Of a stretch of DNA of 64,000 nucleotides, positions 1 to 8,195 are shown piece after piece. Where the stretch lies: contig JADJPR010000003.1 of the NCBI GenBank assembly GCA_016713135.1, forward strand, positions 285,444-349,443. The letters are read 5' to 3'. Position numbers and translations under genes: made by a program. The DNA comes from Rhodanobacteraceae bacterium (GTDB lineage Bacteria; Pseudomonadota; Gammaproteobacteria; Xanthomonadales; SZUA-5). The notes under the pieces were generated by a model. That model was not told where the DNA came from. It searched no databases and was given only the letters and a program-made list of their open reading frames with translations. Every line of letters starts with the position of its first letter. Positions within the stretch are counted from its first letter, which is position 1.

Positions 1-1
1 G

Positions 2-370
2 ATCGACGACGGCAAGCTGAAGATCCACAAGCTCACCGCGGTGGTCGATTGCGGCAGCGTGGTCAACCCGGACACGGTCAAGGCGCAGATCATGGGCGGT
101 GCGCTGATGGGCATCTCCGCCGCACTCGGCGAGGCGATCACCTTCGACCAGGGCAAGGTGGTGCAGAACAACTTCAACGACTACCCGATCCTGCGCATGG
201 CCCAGGCGCCGGCGGTCGAGGTGCACATCCTCGAGAGCGGCGCGGCGATGGGTGGCGTCGGTGAGCCCGGCACCCCGCCGGCGGCGCCGGCGCTGGCGAA
301 CGCAATCGCCGCCGCGACCGGCAAGCGGCTGCATGCGTTGCCGCTGGACCTGGCGGCGCTCAAGGCCTGA
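2..370 (+). CDS. Molybdopterin-binding dehydrogenase subunit, C-terminal end (partial)
   Basis: This is the 3' end of a gene that begins before the window; the reading frame is open from base 2. The 122 visible residues match the extreme C-terminus of the large molybdopterin-binding subunit of the xanthine dehydrogenase/aldehyde oxidase family (isoquinoline 1-oxidoreductase beta type). They read VVDCGSVVNPDTVKAQIMGG, then GGVGEPGTPPAAPALANA, where the Glu of GVGEPG is the expected catalytic base of the family, then a closing AATGKR..LPL. Such enzymes hydroxylate N-heterocycles or aldehydes and pass electrons to a 2Fe-2S subunit. The substrate cannot be told from this fragment. Confidence 0.88.
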   Translation: MDDGKLKIHKLTAVVDCGSVVNPDTVKAQIMGGALMGISAALGEAITFDQGKVVQNNFNDYPILRMAQAPAVEVHILESGAAMGGVGEPGTPPAAPALANAIAAATGKRLHALPLDLAALKA

Positions 371-426
371 GGCTGCAGCTGGTGCACGGCTGCGCCGTAC
401 ACCGGCCTACGCTCGGGTAGGCCCGC

Positions 427-513
427 GTAGCCCGGAGTGCGCGCGTGGCGTGCTCTCCGGGTGATTGCCGCGACCCGCCAGTCGGAGAACGGCTGCGCCG
501 TACCGGCCTACGC
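427..513. repeat. REP-like intergenic repeat, copy 1
   Basis: An ~87-bp imperfectly palindromic element begins GTAGCCCGGAGTGCGCGCG and ends in GGCCTACGC. A second copy with the same two halves (CCGGGT, then GGAGAACSGCTGCGC) lies at 6172-6257. A third half-copy (ACGGCTGCGCCGTACACC) sits at about 386-413. Its placement between genes and its inverted-repeat ends fit a REP/MITE-type dispersed repeat. It occupies most of the 371-637 gap. Confidence 0.6.
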
Positions 514-637
514 TGGGCAAGGCCGCATGGCCGGGCGGGCGCGCATCGCGCGACCGGCAATTGTCCCCGGCGGGCTCGCGCGCGCGGGCCGCGAGCGCGT
601 AGGATCGCCAAGCGCAACAAGGCGATCCGGAGCGGCG

Positions 638-1933
638 ATGAGTGAGCACACACGCGGCGGCATTCCGCTGCACACCAAGATGCTGATCGGCTTCGTCGCC
701 GGTGCGTTGGCCGGTATTGCCGCCAATGTGTGGGCGGCCGACAGCGACTGGCTCAACGCGCTGGTGACTTATGTTGCCAATCCCGTCGGGCAGATCTTCC
801 TGCGCCTGCTGTTCATGCTGGTGGTGCCGCTGGTGTTCTCCGCGCTGGTCCTGGGCGTGGTCGAGATTGGCGAGCCCTCGGCCCTTGGCCGCATCGGCCT
901 GAAGACACTGCTCTACATTCTGGTGGTGACGGCCGTGGCGGTGACCATTGGCCTGGTGGTGGTGAACCTGCTGCAACCTGGTCGGGGCCTGTCCCCGGAG
1001 GCGGGGCAGGCGATCCTGGCCAGCTCTGCCGAGAGCGCCGGTGCCATTGTCGCCAAGCGTGAGGGATTCTCGGGTATCGATCTTCTGCTCAACATCGTGC
1101 CGCGCAATCCGCTGGCGTCGGCCGTCAATGGCGACCTGATCGGCGTGATGTTCTTTGCGCTGATGGTCGGTGTCGCCGCCACCGTGCTGCGCACGGATGG
1201 CACGAAGACCTTCCTCGGCACCGTGCAGGGCATTTACGACATCTGCCTGCGGTTGATCGACTGGGTCATCCAGTTGGCGCCTTACGCGGTCGCCGCGCTG
1301 CTGTTCTCGATCACCGCGCGCCTGGGTTTCGATGTGCTGGTGCAACTGGCACGCTTCGTCGGTACCGTGGTGCTGGCGCTGGGCATCCATTTCTTCATCG
1401 TGTTCCCGCTGCTGGTGAAATTCGTCGGGCGGATGTCGCCGCTGGAGTTCTTCAAGCGCGCGGAGCCGGCAATCCTCACTTCGTTCTCGACGTCCTCCAG
1501 TTCGGCCACCCTGCCGACCACGCTGATGGTGGCCGAAGAACGTCTCGGCGTGCCGCGCCGCATCGGCCGCTTTGTCTGCACCCTGGGCGCCACTGCCAAC
1601 ATGAACGGTACGGCGCTGTTCGAGGGCATCACGGTGCTGTTTCTGGCGCAGTTCTTCGGCGTCGAGCTGTCGCTGACGCAGCAGGTCACGGTGCTGTTCC
1701 TGTGCATCCTGGGCGGCATCGGCGCCGCCGGTGTCCCCGGAGGTTCGCTGCCGGTGATTGCCATGATCCTGGCGATGTTCGGCATCCCGCCGGAAGGCAT
1801 CGGCCTGATCCTGGGGGTCGACCGCTTCCTCGACATGTGCCGGACCACGGTCAACGTCACCGGCGATCTGGTCGGTGCGGTGGTGGTGGCCCGCGGCGAA
1901 CCGGATGCAGACCCGGCGCCGCAGGCATCCTGA
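638..1933 (+). CDS. Dicarboxylate/amino acid:cation symporter (DAACS family)
   Basis: This inner-membrane protein of 431 residues should import dicarboxylates or acidic amino acids with Na+ or H+ (GltP/DctA family). The ATG at 638 follows GGAG at 629-632 and starts the protein MSEHTRGGIPLHTKMLIG just before the first membrane helix. An open frame extends further upstream but has no family similarity. The family's serine-rich re-entrant motif STSSSSATLPTT is at about residue 283 and NMNGTALFEGI at about 320. The C-terminal GGSLPVIAMIL...DRFLDMCRTTVNVTGD, which carries binding residues, is intact. The length is typical. It appears to be a single-gene unit, and the exact substrate cannot be assigned. 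Confidence 0.92.
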   Translation: MSEHTRGGIPLHTKMLIGFVAGALAGIAANVWAADSDWLNALVTYVANPVGQIFLRLLFMLVVPLVFSALVLGVVEIGEPSALGRIGLKTLLYILVVTAVAVTIGLVVVNLLQPGRGLSPEAGQAILASSAESAGAIVAKREGFSGIDLLLNIVPRNPLASAVNGDLIGVMFFALMVGVAATVLRTDGTKTFLGTVQGIYDICLRLIDWVIQLAPYAVAALLFSITARLGFDVLVQLARFVGTVVLALGIHFFIVFPLLVKFVGRMSPLEFFKRAEPAILTSFSTSSSSATLPTTLMVAEERLGVPRRIGRFVCTLGATANMNGTALFEGITVLFLAQFFGVELSLTQQVTVLFLCILGGIGAAGVPGGSLPVIAMILAMFGIPPEGIGLILGVDRFLDMCRTTVNVTGDLVGAVVVARGEPDADPAPQAS

Positions 1934-1978
1934 GCTGCCGCAGCGGGAGCCGCATGGGCTCCCGCCGCGGCGCCGCAA

Positions 1979-2677
1979 TCAGGCCCAGCTCAAGGTCGCC
2001 ATGAAGCCCAGGCCCCCGGCCAGCACCAGCGCGCCCATGCCGAGGAAGACCCAGCGCATGCCGGTCTTGAAGATCAGCGAGATACCGGCGAAGAACAGCG
2101 CGACGGTCAGGATGACCCCCGCGAGCGAGAACTGATCGCCCTTGTTGTTGGCGTCGCGGCCCTCGTTGAAGCGTTTGTCGGCGGCTTCGAACTCGTCGTC
2201 GCTGCTGCCGAACACTTCCTGCACGTAGTCGTCGTCGAGGTCGATCTCCAGCGCCTTGTCGAGTTCCTCTGACGACAGCACCACCTCGGAGTCGCCCTCC
2301 CAGTAGGCCTTGCGCTTGGCTTCCGGCAGGCCGAGAAACTTGTAGGCCGCATCGGAGGTTTGCGTGATCAGCATCCAGCTCGCCATCCCCAGCTGGCGTT
2401 CGCCAGCGGCGTCGTCTTCGGATTCCGAGCCCTCCCAGATCAGCTCCTTGGCGCGGATGTCCACCTGGGTGTCCTGCATGTAGGTGGTCAGTTCGTCGTT
2501 GTAGGTGCTGGACGCCTTGGTGGTCAGCGCGGCGGCTTCGCCATAGGCCTCGACGCTCTGGCCGCCCCACAGGCCGGACTGGTGGCCGGCGACGGCGGTG
2601 CCGATCGCGCCAATGCCGAGCAGGATCGCAGCGGCCAGTTCAAACGGGTCAAATGGCTTGTTGTCGTCAGCACTCAT
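1979..2677 (-). CDS. Membrane protein of unknown function
   Basis: The 232-residue protein begins MSADDNKPFDPFELAAAILL. One hydrophobic segment lies near the N-terminus (about residues 12-30) and a pair near the C-terminus (LAGVILTVALFFAGISLIF and WVFLGMGALVLAGGLGFMA). Between them is a soluble, strongly acidic stretch of about 140 residues. This gives an N-terminal helix, an acidic extramembrane domain and a C-terminal hairpin. I do not recognise the family. It is convergent with the symporter gene, with only 45 bp between the stops, and transcribed away from the GH13 gene. Function unknown. Confidence 0.75.
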   Translation of the reverse strand: MSADDNKPFDPFELAAAILLGIGAIGTAVAGHQSGLWGGQSVEAYGEAAALTTKASSTYNDELTTYMQDTQVDIRAKELIWEGSESEDDAAGERQLGMASWMLITQTSDAAYKFLGLPEAKRKAYWEGDSEVVLSSEELDKALEIDLDDDYVQEVFGSSDDEFEAADKRFNEGRDANNKGDQFSLAGVILTVALFFAGISLIFKTGMRWVFLGMGALVLAGGLGFMATLSWA

Positions 2678-2894
2678 CGATGATTCCCCCAGGGTTGGTG
2701 TCGTCGGACCGCCGCGCGCGGCGCGCGGCGCCCGCTGATTCTGTCCTGTTTGCGCCCGCCGCGGCAGGGTGTCCGCGTGAAGGTCCTGTCGCTGCCGTTG
2801 CAGGCCTTGTCACGCTGGTTGCATCCCGGCCGGGATCGGTCGATCTTTCCCGGTCTTGACGCGCCAGTGCCGCGCGCCGCCCCGGAACCCATCG

Positions 2895-5354
2895 ATGAAC
2901 CCGACCCAAGTCCTCCGCCTCGGCGCCAGCGCATTTCTGGTCGCGCTGGCCTCCTGTGCCGCGCCACCGACCCCGGAACTGGCCGCCCCGGCCGACCCGC
3001 CAGCGGCCGCTTGCGCGCCGCCGCCGCTCGGCGGGACCACGCTGTACCTGCGCGGCTCGCTGAATGCCTGGGGTGCGCTCGACGAATACGCTTTCCAGTA
3101 CCGTTGCGACGGCTATTACCTGAACGTGGACGCCCACGGTGGCCACGACTTCAAGGTCGCCGATGCCGCCTGGAGCGACACCAGCACCTTCGGCGCCGCC
3201 GCCGGAACCACCGCGCTGCTGCAGTCCGGCGTGGCCTTGCGCCCGGCACGCGACAGCGATCCGGGTGGTACCGGCAACCTGCGTTTCGCCTTCGACGGGG
3301 TGCACACGGTGCGGCTTGCGTTCGCCGGCGCGCAGCCCTCGCTCAGTGTCGGCCCCAAGTCCTTCGATGACCCGCAGGCGCGCGAGGTGAGCGATCCTGT
3401 CGCACTCAGCGTGCGCTTCGACTCGCGCGACCCGGCGCACAAGACACCTTTCGGCGCGGTGGTGCCGGGAACGCCTCTCAGCTTCACGCTGAGCGCGCTG
3501 CCGGGCGTCGAGTCGGCGACGCTGGTGGTCGAGTCGCGGCGCCTCGAAGGCAACCAGGAGATCCTCGAATACACCGAGCTGGCGCGGGTGCCCATGGAGC
3601 GCAGCCAGGACGGCGAGCGCGAGCGCTGGACCGCGCAGCAATCCTTCGAGGACTACGGTGTCTACGGCTACTGGTTCGAACTGAAGATCGGCGGTGAGCG
3701 TTACGCCTTGCAGAACAACCGCGACCTGGTGTTCTGGACCCGCGAGCGCGGCAGCAGCGGCCGCGGGTTGATCGGCTTCCTGCCGGACAAGGCCGGCGCG
3801 ATCCGGCGCTACCGCCAGACCGTCTATTCGGCGCAGTTCAGCGTGCCGGGCTGGGCGCCGGACATCGTCTACTACTACATCTTCCCCGACCGCTTCCGCA
3901 ACGGCGACCCGTCCAACGACCCGAAGCCCGGCGAGCGTCGCTTCCACGACGGCACCGTCGAGCTGCACCAGGACTGGAACGAGAAACCCTTCCTCTCCGG
4001 GACTGGCGATGGCTCCGACGACCGCTACGCGAACGATTTCTTCGGTGGCGACCTCGCCGGCATCATCGAGCAGCTTGATTACATCCAGGATCTCGGGGCC
4101 AACACCCTGTACCTGACCCCGATCTTCGCCGCGGCCAGCAACCACAAGTACGACACCGCCGACTACCTGAAGATCGACCCGGGCTTCGGCACCGACGCGG
4201 ATTTCCGCAAACTCAGCGAGCAGGCCGCGCGCCGCAACATGCGCGTGATCCTCGATACGTCCCTGAATCACACCGGCATCGACTCGGTCTACTTCGATCG
4301 CTACGGCAACCATCCGGGCGTCGGTGCAGTGGAAGGTGGGAAAATCCAGCCGCAATCGCCGTGGTTCAGCTGGTACATGCTGGACCCGGACAACCCGGAG
4401 CAGCCCTGGACCGGCTGGTCCGGCTCGCGGGATCTGCCGGAACTCGACAAGCTGTCGGCCAGCTTCATCCATTTTGCCTATGCCACGCCGCAATCCATGA
4501 TGCAGCACTGGCTCAATCAGGGCGCGGCCGGCTGGCGCATGGATGTGGCGCCCTGGGTGCCCGACTCCTTCTGGCGCGAATGGCGCTACTCGGTGAAGTC
4601 GCATCGGTCCGATGCGCTGGCCATCGCCGAGACCTGGTTCGACGCCAGCAAGTACCTGGTCGGCGACATGTTCGACTCGACCATGAACTACATCTTCCGC
4701 AACACCGTCCTCGAATACGCCGCCGGCGGCGATGCGCGCCGGCTGTATCCGAACATCGAGCTGATGCGCGAGCACTATCCGCCGCAGGCCTTCTCGGCGC
4801 TGATGAACCTGCTGTCCACGCATGACCAGGCACGCTCGCTGCACGTGCTTGGCGATCACGGAAACGATCCCTCAGCGAGCGCACAGGCGAAGCAGCGCAT
4901 GCGTCTGGCCGTGCTGTGGCAGATGACTTTCCCGGGCTCTCCGGCGGTCTACTACGGCGACGAAGTGGGTGTGACCGGTGGCGACGATCCCTTCAACCGC
5001 GGCACCTATCCATGGCCGGAGCTGGGCGGCAAGCCGGACCTGGACCTGCGCGCCGAGTTCAAGCGCCTGATCGGCTTGCGCAACCAGCATGCCGTGCTGC
5101 GACATGGCAGCCTGGAAGCGCCGATCTACCTCGACGAGCACGTGATCGTGTGGCTGCGACGGCTGGGCGACCAGGCCGCGATCGTCGCGATCAACAACAA
5201 CACCGAGGCAGCGACCGTCGAACTGAAGCTGCCCGAGGGCCTGCGCGCCGGCGTCTGGACCGATCTCCTCGGAGGCGAGGCGCCCAAGGCCGCCAGCGCA
5301 GGGCTGACCGTCCAGGTTCCGGCGCAGTTCGGCGTGGTGCTGCTGTCGCTGTGA
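2895..5354 (+). CDS. GH13 alpha-amylase-family lipoprotein (cyclomaltodextrinase/neopullulanase-like)
   Basis: The 819-residue protein has a lipoprotein signal: the ATG at 2895 gives a hydrophobic stretch ending ALAS-C, with lipidated Cys21. This is why I prefer it to the frame opening at 2856. Residues ~35-300 look like beta-sandwich carbohydrate-binding or N domains. The catalytic barrel starts near 326 (YYYIFPDRFRNGDP) and carries all four GH13 regions: LDTSLNHTG (~455), GWRMDVAPW with the nucleophile Asp (~546), AIAETW with the acid/base Glu (~577) and LLSTHD (~641). It should hydrolyse alpha-glucans or cyclodextrins at the periplasmic or outer-membrane surface. Its stop overlaps the next gene's GTG. 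Confidence 0.9.
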   Translation: MNPTQVLRLGASAFLVALASCAAPPTPELAAPADPPAAACAPPPLGGTTLYLRGSLNAWGALDEYAFQYRCDGYYLNVDAHGGHDFKVADAAWSDTSTFGAAAGTTALLQSGVALRPARDSDPGGTGNLRFAFDGVHTVRLAFAGAQPSLSVGPKSFDDPQAREVSDPVALSVRFDSRDPAHKTPFGAVVPGTPLSFTLSALPGVESATLVVESRRLEGNQEILEYTELARVPMERSQDGERERWTAQQSFEDYGVYGYWFELKIGGERYALQNNRDLVFWTRERGSSGRGLIGFLPDKAGAIRRYRQTVYSAQFSVPGWAPDIVYYYIFPDRFRNGDPSNDPKPGERRFHDGTVELHQDWNEKPFLSGTGDGSDDRYANDFFGGDLAGIIEQLDYIQDLGANTLYLTPIFAAASNHKYDTADYLKIDPGFGTDADFRKLSEQAARRNMRVILDTSLNHTGIDSVYFDRYGNHPGVGAVEGGKIQPQSPWFSWYMLDPDNPEQPWTGWSGSRDLPELDKLSASFIHFAYATPQSMMQHWLNQGAAGWRMDVAPWVPDSFWREWRYSVKSHRSDALAIAETWFDASKYLVGDMFDSTMNYIFRNTVLEYAAGGDARRLYPNIELMREHYPPQAFSALMNLLSTHDQARSLHVLGDHGNDPSASAQAKQRMRLAVLWQMTFPGSPAVYYGDEVGVTGGDDPFNRGTYPWPELGGKPDLDLRAEFKRLIGLRNQHAVLRHGSLEAPIYLDEHVIVWLRRLGDQAAIVAINNNTEAATVELKLPEGLRAGVWTDLLGGEAPKAASAGLTVQVPAQFGVVLLSL

Positions 5355-5731
5355 GCTTGCCAGCGCCGACGCCCGCGGGTCTGCCGCCGCTGGATCCGCG
5401 CCGGATCTACAAGCTGCTGTCCGGCGGCGACTGGCAGCGCCTCTGCGCGGATGGCGCGTGGGCCGGTTCGCCCGACGATCTGCGCGATGGCTACGTGCAC
5501 CTCTCCGCGGCGGATCAGGTTGCCGGAACGCTGACGAAGTATTTTTCAGCGGTGCCCGAGCTGGTCCTGCTCGCAGTCGATCCCGACGTGCTGGGCGCGG
5601 CGCTGCGCTTCGAGCCCGCGCGCGGCGGTGCGCTGTTTCCGCATCTGTACGCGCCGCTGCCGGCCACTGCGTGCGTGGCGCTGGCGCGCCGCGCGCTGCC
5701 GTCGTCGCCGTGGCAAGCTGTGCTTCCCTGA
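5351..5731 (+). CDS. DUF952 domain protein
   Basis: The product is 126 residues. The GTG start overlaps the GH13 stop (GTGA), indicating translational coupling. The core RIYKLLSGGDWQRLCADGAW, then DGYVHLSAADQVAGTLTKYF and LVLLAVDPDVLG, followed by ...FEPARGGALFPHLYAPL, matches DUF952, a small family of unknown biochemical role with a fold related to ADP-ribosyltransferase-like proteins. The N-terminal ~15 residues (proline-rich) are extra, so a start slightly downstream is possible. It is followed after 23 bp by ychJ, and the three genes look co-transcribed. Confidence 0.85.
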   Translation: MSLPAPTPAGLPPLDPRRIYKLLSGGDWQRLCADGAWAGSPDDLRDGYVHLSAADQVAGTLTKYFSAVPELVLLAVDPDVLGAALRFEPARGGALFPHLYAPLPATACVALARRALPSSPWQAVLP

Positions 5732-5754
5732 ATGCGCCAGCGCCGGACTTGTCG

Positions 5755-6159
5755 ATGAGTCTCGTTGCCAACGCCCCCTGTCCCTGCGGACTGCCGCAGG
5801 CTTATGGCGATTGCTGCGGCCGGCTGCACGCCGGCGCGCCCGCGCCGGATGCCGAGGCCCTGATGCGCTCGCGCTACAGCGCCTACGTCGTGGGCGACCG
5901 CGACTACCTGTTGCAGAGCTGGCACCCGTCGACGCGCCCTGCGCACCTCGACCTGGAGGCGCCGGGCACGATCCGCTGGTTGGGGCTGGACGTGCGCCGC
6001 CACTGGCGCATCGACGAGGATCACGCCGAGGTGGAGTTCGTCGCGCGCAGCAAATCCGGCGGCCGGCCGGCAACGCGCCTGCACGAGATCAGCCGCTTCG
6101 TGCGCGAGGCGGGGCGCTGGTATTACGTCGACGGGCATTTTCCGTCGGGCGCGCTCTGA
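5755..6159 (+). CDS. ychJ: YchJ family protein (SEC-C zinc motif)
   Basis: The 134-residue protein begins MSLVANAPCPCGLPQAYGDC. The CPCG...YGDCCG cluster is the N-terminal SEC-C-type zinc-binding motif of YchJ/UPF0225. It is followed by the family signature AEALMRSRYSAYVVGDRDYL and an NTF2-like half with HEISRFVREAGRWYYVDG. Length is usual for a compact YchJ. The biochemical role is unknown; the family is widespread in proteobacteria. It follows the DUF952 gene with a short gap. Confidence 0.9.
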   Translation: MSLVANAPCPCGLPQAYGDCCGRLHAGAPAPDAEALMRSRYSAYVVGDRDYLLQSWHPSTRPAHLDLEAPGTIRWLGLDVRRHWRIDEDHAEVEFVARSKSGGRPATRLHEISRFVREAGRWYYVDGHFPSGAL

Positions 6160-6171
6160 CGGGTGGATCTG

Positions 6172-6257
6172 GTAGCCCGGCGTGCGCGCGCAGCGCGATC
6201 ACCGGGTACTTGCGGCAAGCACCCGGAGAACCGCTGCGCGGTGCTCCGGGCTACGCC
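6172..6257. repeat. REP-like intergenic repeat, copy 2
   Basis: This is the second copy of the element at 427-513. It opens GTAGCCCGGCGTGCGCGCG and closes CTCCGGGCTACGCC, so the two ends are inverted repeats of each other (GTAGCCCGG and CCGGGCTAC). It lies between ychJ and a convergent small secreted-protein gene, where a hairpin could also act as a transcription end. Confidence 0.65.
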
Positions 6258-6269
6258 GGCATGCTCGCC

Positions 6270-6620
6270 TTACTGGCAGTTTGCCGCGTGCACCATGGCC
6301 AGCTGCGCCACGACGTCCGCCAGCGCACCGGTGAAAGCGTCGCGATCGTTGTTGCCCCAAGCCTCCGCCATCGCCACCGCGGCGGCGCCGAATTCCTCGT
6401 CGTTGTAGGCGTCGGCGATCTGCGCGAGGCCCACCGAGATGTCGGCCAGTGCCTGGTGCTCCTCGCTGCCAGCGCCGATCTGGGCGTTCTCATCGTCCAG
6501 GGCCACGCCGAGCGCCGTCAGCGCCTCACCCATGTTGTCCACATCCTGGCAAGTCAGGCCTTCGGCAGACACGGCCGAACCGCACAGCGACAACAGCAGC
6601 ACTGCCAACAACTTGCGCAT
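6270..6620 (-). CDS. Small secreted protein of unknown function
   Basis: The 116-residue product has a clear Sec signal peptide (MRKLLAVLLLSLCGSAVSA, predicted cut after SAVSA). A mature acidic, Ala-rich, apparently helical domain follows, with a Cys in LTCQDVDNM and another near the end in HAANCQ that could form a disulfide. I do not recognise the family. It is a monocistronic gene convergent with ychJ. Confidence 0.7.
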   Translation of the reverse strand: MRKLLAVLLLSLCGSAVSAEGLTCQDVDNMGEALTALGVALDDENAQIGAGSEEHQALADISVGLAQIADAYNDEEFGAAAVAMAEAWGNNDRDAFTGALADVVAQLAMVHAANCQ

Positions 6621-6730
6621 CGGAATTCCCCTGTCAGGCCGGCGCGCGAAATGGCGCCGTCGCCGCTGCTAGGCTGGGATTGGCGCCGTCATGTGTCAAG
6701 CCGCGGCTTGCGTGCGTCCGGGCGGGACGT

Positions 6731-8098
6731 TCATTCGAACCCGTCGGCAAACAGCGGGCCGATGCCGGCGATGGTCGCCAACATCGCGGCGTCCATTTTC
6801 AGGATGCCGCCGGCCAAGGGGCGTGCGTTGGTCATGTTGGCCGGCAGGTCCGTAGCCTGGTGGTAGTGCGGATAATTGCCCGCACCGTTCTCCCAGGTGA
6901 AGAACGCCGGCACGCCCGCTTGCAGGAAGTACCAGTAATCGGTGTTCGCACCGACGCTGGTGCTGGTGATGATGTTCAACTCGGGCGCATAGGTGGCAGC
7001 GGCGGCGACATACTGCGACTGCAGCGCGGCATGTGTGGTGCTGGTGACCACCTGCGCATCCAGGGTGCCGCCGGCATCGAAGCCGATCATGTCCAGGTTG
7101 ATCATGTGCTTGACCTTGGCGATGTCGCCGGAGGCCTGCAGTGATTCGACATAGCGCCGGCTGCCCCACAGGCCTTGTTCCTCGCCGGAGAAGCACATGA
7201 ACAGCACCGAGCGTTGGGTCGCAACATCGGCGAAGGCGCGTGCCAGTTCGATCACGCCGGCGCAGCCCGAGGCGTTGTCGTTGGCGCCGGGCTGCGGATT
7301 GGTAGTGCCGTCGCAGCGCGCCGAGTTGCGCGAGTCGTAGTGCGCGCCGACCACGATCCATTCGTCTGGCAGCGAATCGCCCCGTTTGAGGCCGATCGGG
7401 TTGTCGACATCGACCGGGGGAGAGCCCTGACACAGGCTGATGTTTGTGAGGTTGTACTCGAACACCGAGGTGCTCAGGTTCGCGCCTTCGAAGGCCGAGA
7501 GGATCCAGTCGCTCGCGCTGCCGAGTGCGGGGCTGTAAGTGTTGCGGTTGAAGCCCGCGAGCAGGCTCATGGTCTGGAACCAGCGCTCGGGGTCGATCCG
7601 GTCGACCACCGCCTGCACGTCGGCGGTGGCGCCCATGGCGGCTTTGGGCGCATCGCTGTTACCGCTCTCGCGCGCGACGACGCCGTCCGCGGGCAGCGCC
7701 GATCCGTTGACGCCACTCAGCTTGGCATGGCGGATCGCCGAGGGCGGCATGCGCAGCACCTCGAAGCCGCCGACCGCGCCCAGCGCCGGCTGTTGCGACT
7801 CGTGGATGCAGACATGGCTGCGCACCCAGATTTCGTCGCGATCCAGCAGGCCCAGGCCGGCGCGTACGCCCGGCCGCGACTGCCATTCCTTCAGAGCCGC
7901 CGGCGCGACGCCGAGCAGCATCTCGGTGCCGAACTCGGCGGCCCAGCGCACCGTCGCATCCTGCTTCAAGGCCTGCACACGCGCGGCGCCGAGTCCGGAG
8001 ATCTCGACGATCACCGTCGGAACCGGTTCGGCAACTGCCGGTGTCGCCAAGGTTGCGAGCAGGGAGGCGCTTAGCAGGCAAGCCAGTGAATGGCGCAT
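6731..8098 (-). CDS. Secreted M28-family zinc metallopeptidase
   Basis: The protein has 455 residues. The ATG at 8098 is chosen because it gives a signal peptide (MRHSLACLLSASLLATLATP, cut after AVAE or nearby); the frame upstream lacks one. The peptidase M28 signatures are present: VVGAHYDSR (first zinc His), PGANDNASGCAG (bridging Asp), FSGEEQGLWGS (catalytic Glu pair), MINLDMIGFD (Asp) and a C-terminal NYPHYHQATD (last His). It should be an exported aminopeptidase-like enzyme. The protein ends PLFADGFE, resembling a C-terminal tag I associate with secreted proteins of this bacterial group. Confidence 0.9.
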   Translation of the reverse strand: MRHSLACLLSASLLATLATPAVAEPVPTVIVEISGLGAARVQALKQDATVRWAAEFGTEMLLGVAPAALKEWQSRPGVRAGLGLLDRDEIWVRSHVCIHESQQPALGAVGGFEVLRMPPSAIRHAKLSGVNGSALPADGVVARESGNSDAPKAAMGATADVQAVVDRIDPERWFQTMSLLAGFNRNTYSPALGSASDWILSAFEGANLSTSVFEYNLTNISLCQGSPPVDVDNPIGLKRGDSLPDEWIVVGAHYDSRNSARCDGTTNPQPGANDNASGCAGVIELARAFADVATQRSVLFMCFSGEEQGLWGSRRYVESLQASGDIAKVKHMINLDMIGFDAGGTLDAQVVTSTTHAALQSQYVAAAATYAPELNIITSTSVGANTDYWYFLQAGVPAFFTWENGAGNYPHYHQATDLPANMTNARPLAGGILKMDAAMLATIAGIGPLFADGFE

Positions 8099-8195
8099 TT
8101 GCGGACTCCGGTTGAGCAGGTGCGGGATCTTAGCGGCAAGCGCGCCGGCGCGCCGCGTCACCAGCCCTGCGCGGGCTCACAGTTCCCGTGCCAGC

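Noticed and set aside
407..1978. Long open frame antisense to the symporter gene
   Set aside because: The protein is Gln/His/Arg-rich without any family pattern, while the plus-strand gene is a clear DAACS transporter. High-GC DNA commonly opens antisense frames.
2667..4859. 730-codon minus-strand frame over the GH13 gene
   Set aside because: Antisense shadow; the plus strand holds all GH13 motifs and the minus frame has no recognisable domain.
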